Assembly (NCBI RefSeq): GCF_958979055.1
Contig: NC_084896.1
Location: 21,435,501 to 21,499,500 of the forward strand
DNA: 64,000 bases
Source of the DNA: Alnus glutinosa
Taxonomy: Eukaryota; Streptophyta; Magnoliopsida; Fagales; Betulaceae
Direction: 5' to 3'
Shown: positions 1 through 10,205 of the stretch, piece by piece
How positions within the stretch are numbered: the first letter of the stretch is position 1
Layout: each line of letters begins with the position of its first letter
Program-made: the position numbers and the translations under genes
The notes under the pieces: generated by a model
Databases searched by the model: none
What the model was told of the DNA's origin: nothing
What the model saw: only the letters and a program-made list of their open reading frames with translations

Positions 1-302
1 ACCTTTTCCCAACTTGATGGAGTACAAAAGATCAAAGAACGAAGTGACCAAATCCACTTCCCAATCATGCAATGATTTTCTTGATAAGTAAGAAAATTTT
101 TATTAAAAAAAAAAACATAGGGCGCCCCTAAGTACACATGGAGTATACACATGAACAATCAAAACCAGCCCACAAAAGTAAACCCAAACAAACTTACAAG
201 GACCTAAACCCTAAAACTCGAAAACCCTAAAACCTCAAGACCCACAAAAGGTACACAACACTACGTCATGTGAGCCTTGCCTATCCACCGCCTAGCTCCA
301 CA

Positions 303-680
303 CTACGTCATGTGAGCCTCGCCTATCCACCGCCTAGCTCCATAGTTAATGGAGCTTTTCAAATTCAATAGCTCCCTCTTGCCTTTGGTCTTTTGGTACG
401 TTATCATATTTTTCCGATGAAATTCCTCTTCAATGACATCTAAGATTGCCAAGGACTTCTCGCCATGATCACCATCCATCGCCCAATCCAAGGGCATCCC
501 ATCCCAAAACTCGTCATCTTGCTCCCACACAACTACCTCTCCAGATGGATGAAACCCAATTGGCCACTCCTGATATTGAGATAAACCATTACACCCAATC
601 AAGGGGGAGGGAAGCCCAAACACCCTGCAAGCAGTCATCCAATCATGCAAAGACAAGCTCAGAATCGGACCGAAACTCAA
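303..680 (-). pseudogene. LINE-associated ORF1-like tail
   Basis: This is a 125-codon minus-strand frame. Its C-terminal half ('KGKRELLNLKSSINYGARR') resembles the ORF1 tail seen at 2640 ('RELKRLACSINYDLKR'). It lies just before the A-rich 3' end of the LINE, an unusual place for ORF1 sequence. It is probably a remnant of a second, related element. No function is assigned. Confidence 0.4.
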
Positions 681-808
681 TGCTCAGAGGCGGCTGGAGT
701 CGAAATGAACACAAAGAATGGATAGAGAAAAGCACCCAACAGCGAAAGATTCTGGCACTGCACGAATATGAGATAGAGATAATGGGCGCTTTGTTAGTCT
801 CCTTGACT

Positions 809-811
809 TCA

Positions 812-847
<36 letters not shown>

Positions 848-1522
848 CCCCAAAGAAGGAGATTGAAGATTGCCGTTAGAGAACTGCACATGATTTGCCA
901 CTATAGCCTCCTTACAACAGGCAATACTAAATAATTCTGGAAAAGAAGCCTTTAGGGTATGATCCCCACACCACAAATCATGCAAAAACCTTATCTTAGA
1001 TCTGTCTCTCACCTCATATTTGACAAATCTAGGGGAAAAAACCCACCCCCTTCTAATGTTTTTCCACAACCCTACCTCGAAGGGTCCCAACAACCTCCTT
1101 GGAACATCATCCTCCTCTCAAACTATCATATTTGGTTTCTACCACCGATCTCTACAAAGCCTCCATTTTCATGACAAAACGCCATAACCATTTCCCTAGT
1201 AGAGCTCGGTTAAACTAGGTTAGATTTCTATCCCCCAAACTGCCGAAGTACGACAGAACAAATTTTAGCCCAATTGACTAGCTGAAATTTGAACTCATCG
1301 CCAACTCCAACTCACTTATGCAACAAGAATAAACCTCTTCACATCCTTAGTAATATCATCCTTTCTCAACCTTTCCTCATAATATAAGGATCTTCCTTCT
1401 GCAACCAAATCAAGATTTCGGAGTTCATCCGAAAGAACCCTTTTACTCTTTTCAACGTTGCCAAAAACCTCTTCATTCCATTTTTTCAATTCGGTTTTCA
1501 AGGCTTCCAATTTATGAGCCAA
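809..1522 (-). pseudogene. LINE ORF2 central and distal fragments
   Basis: Two minus-strand frames belong to ORF2. Positions 1522-1316 encode a helix-rich stretch around 'ELKKWNEEVFGNVE', which in plant LINEs lies between the endonuclease and the reverse transcriptase. Positions 1093-809 encode a stretch around 'SKIRFLHDLWCGD', which lies after the reverse transcriptase. The expected reverse transcriptase of roughly 300 residues between them is absent, so there is an internal deletion. A (GA)n run at about 819-844 ends the distal fragment. Confidence 0.65.
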
Positions 1523-1724
1523 AATAGAACTATGGGAGCCTTGAAAGTTGTAAGATGTCGTCCACCATTATTTCACCTAATCCACAAAGCTTTCTGACTT
1601 TAACCACATATTCTCAAACTTAAAATACCTACTACTCTGAACAACACCACAACAATCAAGCATTAAGGAAAAATGATCCAAAAGGGTTGTAGGGAGCCTC
1701 CTCTGAGAAACATCTGGAAACTAA

Positions 1725-1963
1725 TGGTGCGTTTGGCAAAAGAATTTTCAAAAACAAATATGATTCTGATTTTGGTTTTGCTTTTTTCAAAAACAAATAA
1801 TATTTTATTCAAACTTTTTCAAAAAAAAAAATCATATTTTATTCAACTTTTTAAAAAACAAATCATATTTTATTTGACTTTTTTCAAAAAGTCAAACCTC
1901 AAAATTCGCGCACCAAATAAAAATTGAATTCTGTTTTAAAAAATCGAACACCCAAACGGACCA
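1725..1963. mobile_element. Tourist/Harbinger-like MITE inside LINE ORF2
   Basis: A 239-bp AT-rich element begins TGGTGCGTTTGG and ends CCAAACGGACCA, so its terminal inverted repeats are imperfect (about 10 of 12). TAA flanks both sides (1722-1724 and 1964-1966), the 3-bp target site expected of PIF/Harbinger MITEs. Sequence on both sides reads as LINE ORF2, so this insertion postdates the LINE. The interior is a run of T- and A-rich half-repeats with no coding capacity. Confidence 0.6.
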
Positions 1964-1966
1964 TAA

Positions 1967-2581
1967 GCTTCCCAATCAGGAAATAGAAGAAACCTATCAA
2001 TTCTAGACCACACTAGAGGGTCACGATTCTTGAACCACGTGAAGTTCCCACCTACAAGAGGAATATCCATGAGGCCTTGATCAAAGATGAATTCGGAAAA
2101 CTCCAGCATGGCTGGGGACAAATGGGTATTGCTAGACCTCTCACTAGGATAGTATATGATGTTAAATACACCCTAATACACCACGATAAATCCCACCAAC
2201 TAATAAATTTAGCCAATTCAGCCCAAATCATTTTCTTGTCATTGTCGTCATTAGGCACATAAAGCCCGCAAAAGCCCACTCAAAGTTATCTTCAACACTT
2301 CTAAAAGAACAATTAACAAAGAAGGCCCCCACACATTCCTCAACTTTTTCCACCACCCTCTTATCCCTTTGCCAGTAGCCTCTCTCGATCCCAAATAACA
2401 CCAATCTACATGACGATGGCCTCATAAATTGCGCACTCCAGTCCTAGATACAAATTTCAATATAATTTCTTGTAAATAGACAATATTAGCCTTCCAATCT
2501 CATAAAATATTTTTTAACCCTCCATCTTTTTTCCTTCTCATTCAGCCCTCTCACATTCCAGGATATAATCTTAGGCTTCAT
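1967..2581 (-). pseudogene. LINE ORF2 endonuclease domain, truncated
   Basis: The reading begins at an ATG overlapping the ORF1 stop (2579-2581). It starts with the residues MKPKIISWNVRGLNE, the classic opening of plant LINE ORF2 apurinic/apyrimidinic-like endonucleases. Further along come a 'GGNFTWF' motif and an 'SRIDRFL' motif, which are typical of the endonuclease C-terminal half. Frameshifts break it into at least three pieces (2425-2228, 2279-2052, 2121-1967). It is cut at 1967 by the MITE at 1725-1963. The endonuclease would nick target DNA for target-primed reverse transcription. This copy is inactive. Confidence 0.75.
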
Positions 2582-4249
2582 TAACCCCTCCCTTTACCTT
2601 TACCTCTACTAGAATGACCTCTCTTAAGGTCGTAGTTGATTGAACAAGCTAATCTCTTTAATTCACGTTGCCCTCTGTTCCCTAACTTAGAGATTGAGCT
2701 AGGAGAATCAGCTAGACCATTCTGATGACGGCTTGCTTCAATGGCAGTGAACAAGGCCCTCTCATCTTCAAAACCTTCGCACAACAGCCCCACAACGTGG
2801 TAGAAGCTAATGACTTTCTGTGTTACCCAATTTGAAGAGAAAGAATCAGGTATAGTTAGATCGTCAACCACAACAAGAGGGGATACGGTTAAGGGCTTAC
2901 TATCCCCAGGCTCCTCCCCAATGTAAAGCACCAATTTGAAGAAGACGAAGGCTTGCCCCTCATCTCCGCAACAACTAACTAAGCTCGTTCTAGTGTTGTT
3001 TCCTTTCGAAAGGGTTGCCTGCATAAACCCTAGCTTCTTACCCACAGTATTGCCCTCCCCCAGCGTCTTCACCAGAGGAGAAAACATAGCCCCAAAAGAT
3101 AAACCCTTAATGGAAATCCTCTTCCCTTCTCTGAAATCATGAGGCCACGCCTCACCGAAACAAGTAACAACAACCGCCTCCTTAACCTTGTCCTTGTCTG
3201 CTTGAACACCCAAATCCAAAGGCCCGTCAACCTATGCTCTAAACATAAAAACCAGCTTTGGGGCCACCGTTGGCTACCAAGGAGCCCATGAGCTAAGTTG
3301 ATGGTTGACTTGAACTTGCTACAACACTTGGGCACACGTGTCTCCCTCTTCACCTGATTTAACTCTCCACTTGAAAGATGATATGGGCATGGGACGAGAA
3401 CTCGAGATACGGGTATAACCTTGACGGAATGGGCCAACCCAAAAAAAATGAGTTGGATTGTGCATATTCGAGCCTATAATTAAAGAAGACTGGGTCTTCC
3501 TAATAGGGGTGGGCCTCAGGCTCGCTCCTTCACTCGAGCCCAAAGACAAGGCCCCCACTCCTAAGCTCATGGATCGAGCATGTGAGCCTAGAGGAAACAA
3601 AGCTAATGCAACATATGGATTTGGGGCCCGGGGCAGGGATGTGCTCTCATTGGCCTTCGACTCCCCTATTTTTTTCTTCTCACAAACTGCTCCACTCCCA
3701 AATCCACTAAAGCTCTAGCCCACCTCCAACCTGGCAATACAACGTTCAATTTCTACTTTGAGAAAGTGCAACATGTCCCTAATCGAACAAAAATCCATAT
3801 TATAGCTCAAAGTGCCTTTGGAAGCTTCAGACTTGGCAATGTCAGGGAGAAACTTGGCATCCTCTGATACCACTCAAGGCACCCCCCGCTACTGCCACCT
3901 CGTCCTCTCCTATCTCTAAAACTTGAAATACCCGCATTGCCCCTGCACACCAAGGGAGTTGCTGGAGAATAGGCCGACCTTGCACCTTCGCGTACGTCCT
4001 TTTCCTGCCAACCTCCGTTATGGCTAAAACCTTTGCTGACGAAGTGCTACCACCCACACCACTCGAGGACTGGCCACCATAGAACCAACTGGAAGACTGA
4101 ACTTTGAAGCCATTACAGCATGAGAACTGGAAGAAGGATAGTGCCTCTTGCAACTCGATAGTGCAGCTTTCCCGGCCATTCCCTTCACGTCCTTCCGGTA
4201 AGATGATGAAGGCTCTACGGTTGCCACCACTGTATTCTACTAGAACCAA
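2581..4249 (-). pseudogene. LINE ORF1 (nucleic-acid binding protein) remnant
   Basis: Broken minus-strand frames (4249-3842, 3437-3069, 3219-2581) read like plant LINE ORF1 proteins. The first opens with a segment about expressing 'EYSGGNRRAFIILPEGREG', a phrase I associate with plant LINE ORF1 products. The last ends in a basic Arg/Gly/Lys tail (residues about 190-212). The ORF1 stop overlaps the ORF2 start as TAATG at 2579-2583. Frameshifts separate the pieces, so no full product can be made. Identification rests on family resemblance and on position directly upstream of a recognisable ORF2. Confidence 0.6.
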
Positions 4250-4661
4250 ATATCGGCCAAGGCGATTGGAACAACAGTGAGCTATATAAGCTCTGCTCCC
4301 AACTTTGGAAGATTAACGAATTCATCCTTCCCCTCCCCGCTCAATAGAGCTTCTAGAGAACCCAACAGCCACTCGACACTCACCTTGCCCAAAACAACTA
4401 CTCAAGAAACACCTTTACTCCTTTTAACAATGCATAGTACAAAAGACCCATCAGATGCAAAAAGCTCGAAATGCTTAGATTCGATAAAAAATCTGCTCAA
4501 ATAACCCATAGCAGAACACCCTAAAAGGAGGACTAAGCAAATGCCACTACTGGAGAACCAACAACACGGGATAGAGATGTTGAGATGTGCCTATACGCAC
4601 CAACGAGAGAGAGAGAGAGGGAAAGAAAACATAAATTTGAGGGAAGAACGATTAGAATTTA

Positions 4662-6722
4662 AATGAATACCACATTTAATAGTGCTCTTGGGTAGCTCTT
4701 GGATATCATCTGTGCGATTGTCAGTTTTGGTTAACGACACTTCAGTAGTTCTCGTGGTTTGAGACAAGGGGATCCCTTATCCCCCTTGTTTGTTTTTGTG
4801 ATGGAGGCTTTGGGTAGAATGATTTCGGCTGCAGTTAGTGGGGGTTTGTTGGATGGTTTTTCAATGGGCAACGTTATCTTCTCCCATCTTTGTTTGCTGA
4901 TGATCCCTTGATTTTCTGTGGTACTTTTCCAGCACATTTGTGTCTTTTGCGGAGCTTGTTCCTTTGTTTTGAAGCTACCTCGGGCTTAAAGGTTCACTTG
5001 GCCAAGTCAAAGTTGGTTCCTGTGGTGATCAGGTGGAGAGGTTGGCCGAACTGCTAGGTTGTGGGATTTCCACTTTGCCGGTGAAGTATCTCAGTTTTGC
5101 TATTGGGGGCTTCCTAGAAAGCCAAACATATCGGGGTGGTGTTATTGAAAAGATAGTGTCGGTTGTCGAGTTGGAAAATGATGTATTTATCAAAGGGTGG
5201 CAAGGTTACCCTTATTAAGAGTACCCTTGCTAACTTGCCTACGTACTTTATCTCTCTTTCCTCTCCTGGCGAGTGTTGCTAAACGCATTGAGAAGCTCCA
5301 GCGTGATTTCTTATGGGGTGGGTTAGGTGTAGAGTTCAAAACTTGGTGAGTTGGTCCAAGGTTTGTTCACTGATTTTTTAGGGAGGGTTGGGTATTAAGA
5401 ATTTGAGAATTTGATGGTGTTCAATCCTTGTGCAAATGGTTGTGCGCTATGGGCTTGAGAGAGAGTTACGATGGACTCTAAATTTGGCAGTTTATGGGGT
5501 GGGTGGTGTTCTCTTGAGGCTACTGGAGCATTTGAGGTGCGGTTATGGAAGAATATCAGGAAATGATGGGAGAATTTCTCATGTCATACCAATTTTGTGG
5601 TGGGAGATGGATCTCGGATTAGTTTTTGGCATGATAAGTGGCGTGTGGATATGGCTCTTAAGGCACCTTTTCCAGTTTTATTTAGTATTGCTCATGTAAA
5701 GGATGCCTCTGTTGTGGATCACCTGGAGTTTTTGGCTGGCTCTAATTAGTGGAATTTGAGGTTTGCTAGAGCGGCTCAAAATTAGGAGGTGAATATCTTT
5801 GCCTCTTTCTTCTAGTTGCACTCTGCTAGAGTGAAAAGAGGAAGTAAAGATAAGATGTGGTGGATCCCATCCAAAAGAGGGTTGTTTAAGGTCAAATTCT
5901 TCTATAGCTCCCTAGCATGTTCTGAAGGGAGCCACTTTCCTTGGAAGAGTGTGTGGTGGACTTAAGTTCCTTTGTAGGCTGCCTTTTTCACGTGGTAGGC
6001 GGCTTTAGGTAAGATCCTTATCATGAATAATCTCAGGAAGCGGCATGTCATTGCGATGGATAGATGTTGCATGTGTAAGAATGAAGAGTCCACAAACCAC
6101 CTTTTTCTTCATTGTGACGTGACCTCTATCATTTGGATTGCCTTTTTCAGTCGTTTTGGGTTGTCGTGGGTTATGATGCCTTGACGTGTAGTCAATCTCT
6201 ATGCTTGCTGGTGGACCTCTAGTAGTCCGCAGAGTGTTGCAATATGGAAGATGGTGCATGCGTGCATTTTATGATGTTTATGGAGGGAAACGAATTACAG
6301 AAATTTTGAGGACCGAGAGATAGATGAGATTTTATCTTTAATTCTTTAGAATTTGTATCTATGGACAGTTACTTATGTAACTCTTTTGTCGATTAGTTAT
6401 AGCGGTTTCCTTACTCTTTTTGCTTCTTCCAATTATGTGTTTTTTTGTGTATTTTCCCTGTGTACTTAAGAACGCCTTATGCTTTTAATGATATTGTTAA
6501 TTACTTATTAAAAAAAAAATTACACAAGCTATAATGAAGAGAACATAAACTTGAAGAAAGAATAGAAAAAATAAATAAATAAATCAAGAAACAAAAGCCA
6601 TCACTATAATTAATATATGGGCTTTCTTAAAATGGTATTATTTCATATGTTTGTGTTTATTTTTGCAATGGCTTCCATTCTTTTACCTAATAGCTTGTGT
6701 AAATTTAAATGTGGTATTCATT
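4662..6722. repeat. Inverted repeat split by a LINE insertion
   Basis: Positions 6690-6722, reverse complemented, read AATGAATACCACATTTAA + AT + TTACACAAGCTAT. The first 18 bases occur at 4662-4679 and the last 13 at 6520-6532, immediately either side of the plus-strand LINE. The left arm of an older inverted repeat therefore appears to have been split by that LINE. The loop (6533-6689) is AT-rich with no coding sequence. Confidence 0.6.
4683..6519 (+). mobile_element. 5'-truncated LINE, plus strand
   Basis: This is the 3' part of an L1-like ORF2. Around 4755 the frame reads GLRQGDPLSPLLF, the conserved reverse transcriptase block preceding the catalytic YADD-type motif. The catalytic motif itself is damaged (the reading becomes HLCLLMIP after a frameshift near 4890). 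Around 6061-6120 lies a CCMCKNEES...HLFLHCD segment, a reverse-transcriptase zinc-binding (zf-RVT) domain. The element ends in a poly(A) tail at 6510-6519. Several stops and frameshifts show it is a dead, 5'-truncated insertion. Confidence 0.8.
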
Positions 6723-7600
6723 ATACACGAGATGTCCAAAAGGAAGTATTATACATAATATATCTCTGTACATTTGAGATAATGCAATAAATGACATACT
6801 ATTCAATGTTTTGGCGTAGATTAAGGGAAGAACGGTTACAGCGAATTGCAAGGTACAAAAGTAGGCTTGCTCTTCTCCTTCCTCCGCTGGTAGAACAGTT
6901 CAGAAATGATACAGCTCCTAGAAACTGATTCTTGCAGAGTTGATCAGACACCATTGTCAATATCATGCACACTCATGCACTTGATGTAAAAGCTGTAAAC
7001 TTAATTACTGAGGTTCTTAAGCCTTTCAGGGATGCAGAAAAAGTGACTCAAATTTGGTGGAGTTCATTGATCAAGATGCAAGCAAGCGGGAGATGGGAAA
7101 ATTGTTTAGGTTTTTTGCTCATAAATATACATAGAATTGTTAGCTTTGCCCCTTGGTGTTTACATCATCATGCAACTTCGAAACAGAGTGCAAATGTTCT
7201 CTACTTAATCTAATTAATTTACTTTCTTTTTCCTGGTGTGATGATGATGATAAACTGGATAATTTGCCCTCTTCCTTTGTTGGTTCTTGAGACTCTAAAC
7301 AAAGGATTCGAAGTAAACTACAATTTATGACAAGGATGACATCTACGGGGATATCATATTCCTCTTCTTTTAGAGACAAAAAAGATCTCATTCATCTATC
7401 TATTGTTTATCAATCATCGATTCTTTAGCAGTATGGATATAGCAAAAGGATTATGTATTGTTTTTATTTTGGAGAGTATTGCCATTCCTTTTAACTTTTT
7501 TAAAAGAAGTTTCTTGCCATGTGGGTATTTGATGACTGTTTTGATAAGAAAATTGAACGATCAATAACTTCGGTCGGAAAAACGAGTGATATATTCATGA
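6723..7600. other. AT-rich spacer, no supported gene
   Basis: Short unrelated open frames only (for example 6965-7213 on plus), with no recognisable domain and no splice-consistent continuation. It separates the LINE cluster from the MITE at 7610. Confidence 0.5.
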
Positions 7601-7609
7601 AAGATAATT

Positions 7610-8143
7610 GGGAAAACTTTACTTTTTCTCATGATGTTTTGGCATTTTTGTAATCATACTCTCAAAGTTTAAAAAATTGTTATGTGGGTGGGGGGGGGGG
7701 GGGCTTTCATGTTTTAAAAGTTTACAATGTCACCCATACTATTTGGTTTTAGGGTTAATCAAAAAGTAAACATGTGAAATGTCTTTTATACCCTATAAAA
7801 CCAATAAAAATACAAAATTATCCTTGATTAAAAAAAATTATTATTATTTTCATAAAAAAATAAAATAAAATAAAAAAATACAAGACAAGCCCCGGTAGAC
7901 CCACGACCGTCCTTAGGACCCACGGCCTGGCCTTGGTCGACTAGGGCATGTCTTCCATTTAAAAAAAAGAAAGTGTTATTTTGGAGATTTTGGCATCTTT
8001 CGTTAGGAATTAACAGAAATCCTACCATAGGGATGGCATTGCAAACTTTTAAAACATGAGAACTTGACAATATAACTTTTTAAACTTTTGAGAATATGAT
8101 TGCAAAAGTGCTCAAACATCAAAATGATAAGTGAAGTTTTCCC
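7610..8143. mobile_element. Mutator-like MITE with 9-bp target duplication
   Basis: A 534-bp element starts GGGAAAACTT and ends AAGTTTTCCC. Its long terminal inverted repeats (about 115 bp, imperfect) can be followed through 'TTTTGTAATCATACTCTC' on the left and its counterpart on the right. AAGATAATT is directly repeated at 7601-7609 and 8144-8152. A 9-bp duplication is characteristic of the Mutator superfamily. The element interrupts the LINE fragment to its right. The left arm holds a G-run (about 7690-7703). No transposase is encoded. Confidence 0.85.
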
Positions 8144-8152
8144 AAGATAATT

Positions 8153-9353
8153 ACACTCAAATTTTGCCAATCCTTTTTAAGTGCTTGCACTATTTGGAGA
8201 GCATTACCTTCTAGAACCACCCAAAAGAAACTAAACTCACTGCTAAATTTGGATGCCCTTAGCGCTGCCGTGGCTTCTGCAATATCAGGGGCAATTATGT
8301 AATCTTTTGGTTCAGATAACGTAGCCAGTATTTCACCCATACTATCTCTAATAATAACACCAATACCCATCTTCATTTTATGTCTATCCACTGCAGCATC
8401 CCAATTGACCTTAACAGAACCATGCAGGGGGGTTTTCCAAGGAATCTCTGTAGTTTCTATCACTTGGTTCGAGGATTTTCTAGAATTTGCAACTCGAAAA
8501 GCCACCAGTAATTCATGTGCATTACTTACCACTAAACATGAAGGACAAACTGTTCTCCCGTAAATCACTACATTTCGTCTTAGCCACAAATTTCTAGATG
8601 CAACTCCTATAAGCTCCATGTCTTCCATATCCATATATTGTTGAAGCCCCTCAACAATAAACACAAATTCTGCATTTGCAATACATCGTTTCTGGATCTT
8701 ACTTCCGCACATACTTCATATAGCCTTTGCTATTGGACATCCCCACAAAACATGTCCCGTAGTCTCCGCCTCCGCTCCACATAGAGGGCATAAGGGGTTG
8801 TCAATGATTTTGCATCGAAAAAAGATTTGTTTTAGTGGCCAGAGCATTGTGACATGCCCTCCATATAAACACTTTCACCACTCGCGGAACATTCATCTTC
8901 CATATTGTTTTCCACATGATTTTATGTTGACTTGTATGTGAACTTTCCCATTGATCAGTAGCTCCTTACGTAGATGGTAGGCGCTTCTAGCTGTAAATTC
9001 TCCATTAATTGTAGCCCTCCAAATCTGTCTATCACTATTATGAATGGAGCCAATAGGGATCTGGCATATATGATCACATTTTCTACTCCAAACAATTCGC
9101 GCACAACATAAATCTTCCACCTTTTTGTATCCCCATCAATCAGCTCTCAGCTCTGCTACCTTAGTTTCTTCACTGAGCCCTCCTTGAAGTGTTCTGAAAA
9201 CTTGAGGTAGCCGCTTGTCCTTCTAGATACGAATTTTTCTTCCATTATCCACTCGCCATTGTAACCCCTCCTTGAGAAGCTCACGGGCAGACCAAATGCT
9301 TCACCATACGTAAGATGGGCGAAGGACCAATTGTGCTTCGAGAATCGAACCAT
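8153..9353 (-). mobile_element. LINE fragment with RNase H domain
   Basis: Minus-strand frame 8712-8153 carries an RVT_3-type RNase H domain. It shows 'VNWDAAVDRHKMKMGIGVIIRDSMGEI' in part (only the WDAA and GVIIRD landmarks are quoted as evidence), followed by an AE-containing helix ('IAEATAALRASK'), as in plant LINE ORF2 C-termini. Upstream, 9120-8893 encodes a segment with 'WRATINGEFTARSAY', typical of the region just before the zinc-binding domain. The 9353-9156 frame is unrecognised and included only by continuity. The 3' end is cut by the MITE at 7610-8143. Confidence 0.65.
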
Positions 9354-9849
9354 GCTGAAAGTACTTGGCTTTTAAGACTTTTGGAGGTAGTGATTAGGAT
9401 TTTGAAGGATGCGCTATACTTGTTTGTTTCGCTAATAAAGCTTTGTTGAAATATTCCAAATCACGAAAGTCTAATATTTTAAGACTTATTACAATAGTAG
9501 AATGTTGGAGAATTAAATGATATTAATGCCTTTTAAATTACTCATTACTATAATTAGTGGCCTTAATTAAAGAATATTGACTATAATAAAACCTTCAAAT
9601 ATTTTTTTTTTTAAAAAAAAAATCCATATTAATACTCATTAATTAGGGGCCTTAAGCGATCGCCTCATTTTTTATGAGGTAGAGCCGGCCATGCAGTCTG
9701 CCAAGCCAGGTTTAATGAATGACCTTTCTTTGGGGGCGTTCCGTAGCCTTCTTCGAAATGTTCCTAGTCATTGAGCATGGCCCTCGGTCTTACAGGACGC
9801 AAATGACGGTGTATGACCTCGTTGAGCCTTCTCGAGGCTAGGACTTAGT
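9354..9849. other. AT-rich spacer passing into repeat flank
   Basis: No gene seen. The stretch includes A- and T-runs near 9602-9622 and then more GC-rich sequence (from about 9650) that probably belongs to the same element as the adjacent minisatellite. Confidence 0.4.
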
Positions 9850-10205
9850 GTCTCACCGGGTGCACCTGAGGTATATTTTTGGTGCCTTGTCTAGTGGATA
9901 CCCGAGGCTAGATCTTTTTGTGCCTAGCTTGTTGAGTGTACGTGTGTACCTGAGGCAATATCTTTCCATGCCTTGTCGAGTGTGTACCCGAGGCAAGGTC
10001 TTTCATTACCATTACCTTGTTGAGTGAATACTTGAAGCAGTGTCCTTCTGTGTCTTGTCGAGTGTGTACGTACTTGAGGCAAGGTCTTTCCTTGCCTTGT
10101 TGAGTGAAGACCCAAGGCAATGTCTTTTTGTGCCTTGTCGAGTGTGTATCCCAGGCAAGGTAATTTTGTGCCTTGTCAAGTGTGTACCCGAGGCAAGGTC
10201 TTTCG
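9850..10205 (+). repeat. Minisatellite, about nine 38-45 bp units
   Basis: Tandem units begin with TTGTCGAGTGTGTACCCGAG or variants, continue GGCAAGGTCTTTC, and end near TGCC. Clear unit starts lie near 9929, 9974, 10017, 10055, 10097, 10135 and 10173, with two more diverged units to the left. Spacing is 38-45 bp and the units differ by substitutions and small indels. Open frames on both strands across the array result from the repeat and are not genes. Confidence 0.8.

Larger units (their letters stand above)
71..4600 (-). mobile_element. Degenerate, rearranged LINE (non-LTR retrotransposon)
   Basis: This is a minus-strand L1-like LINE in pieces. Reading from right to left, it has an ORF1 region (about 4590-2581), an ORF2 start at 2581, a partial endonuclease, a MITE insertion, a short mid-ORF2 stretch (1522-1316), a distal ORF2 stretch (1093-809), an unexpected ORF1-like tail (680-303), and an A-rich 3' end (a T-run/TAATAAAAA signature seen in reverse at 90-115). 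The catalytic reverse transcriptase core is missing between the mid and distal ORF2 pieces. Several frames are broken, so the element is dead. The ORF1-like tail next to the 3' end suggests that two related elements recombined or nested here. Boundaries are approximate, and no target-site duplication was found. Confidence 0.75.

Noticed and set aside
6965..7213. 82-codon plus-strand frame
   Set aside because: No recognisable motif, no splice partner and surrounded by transposon remnants.
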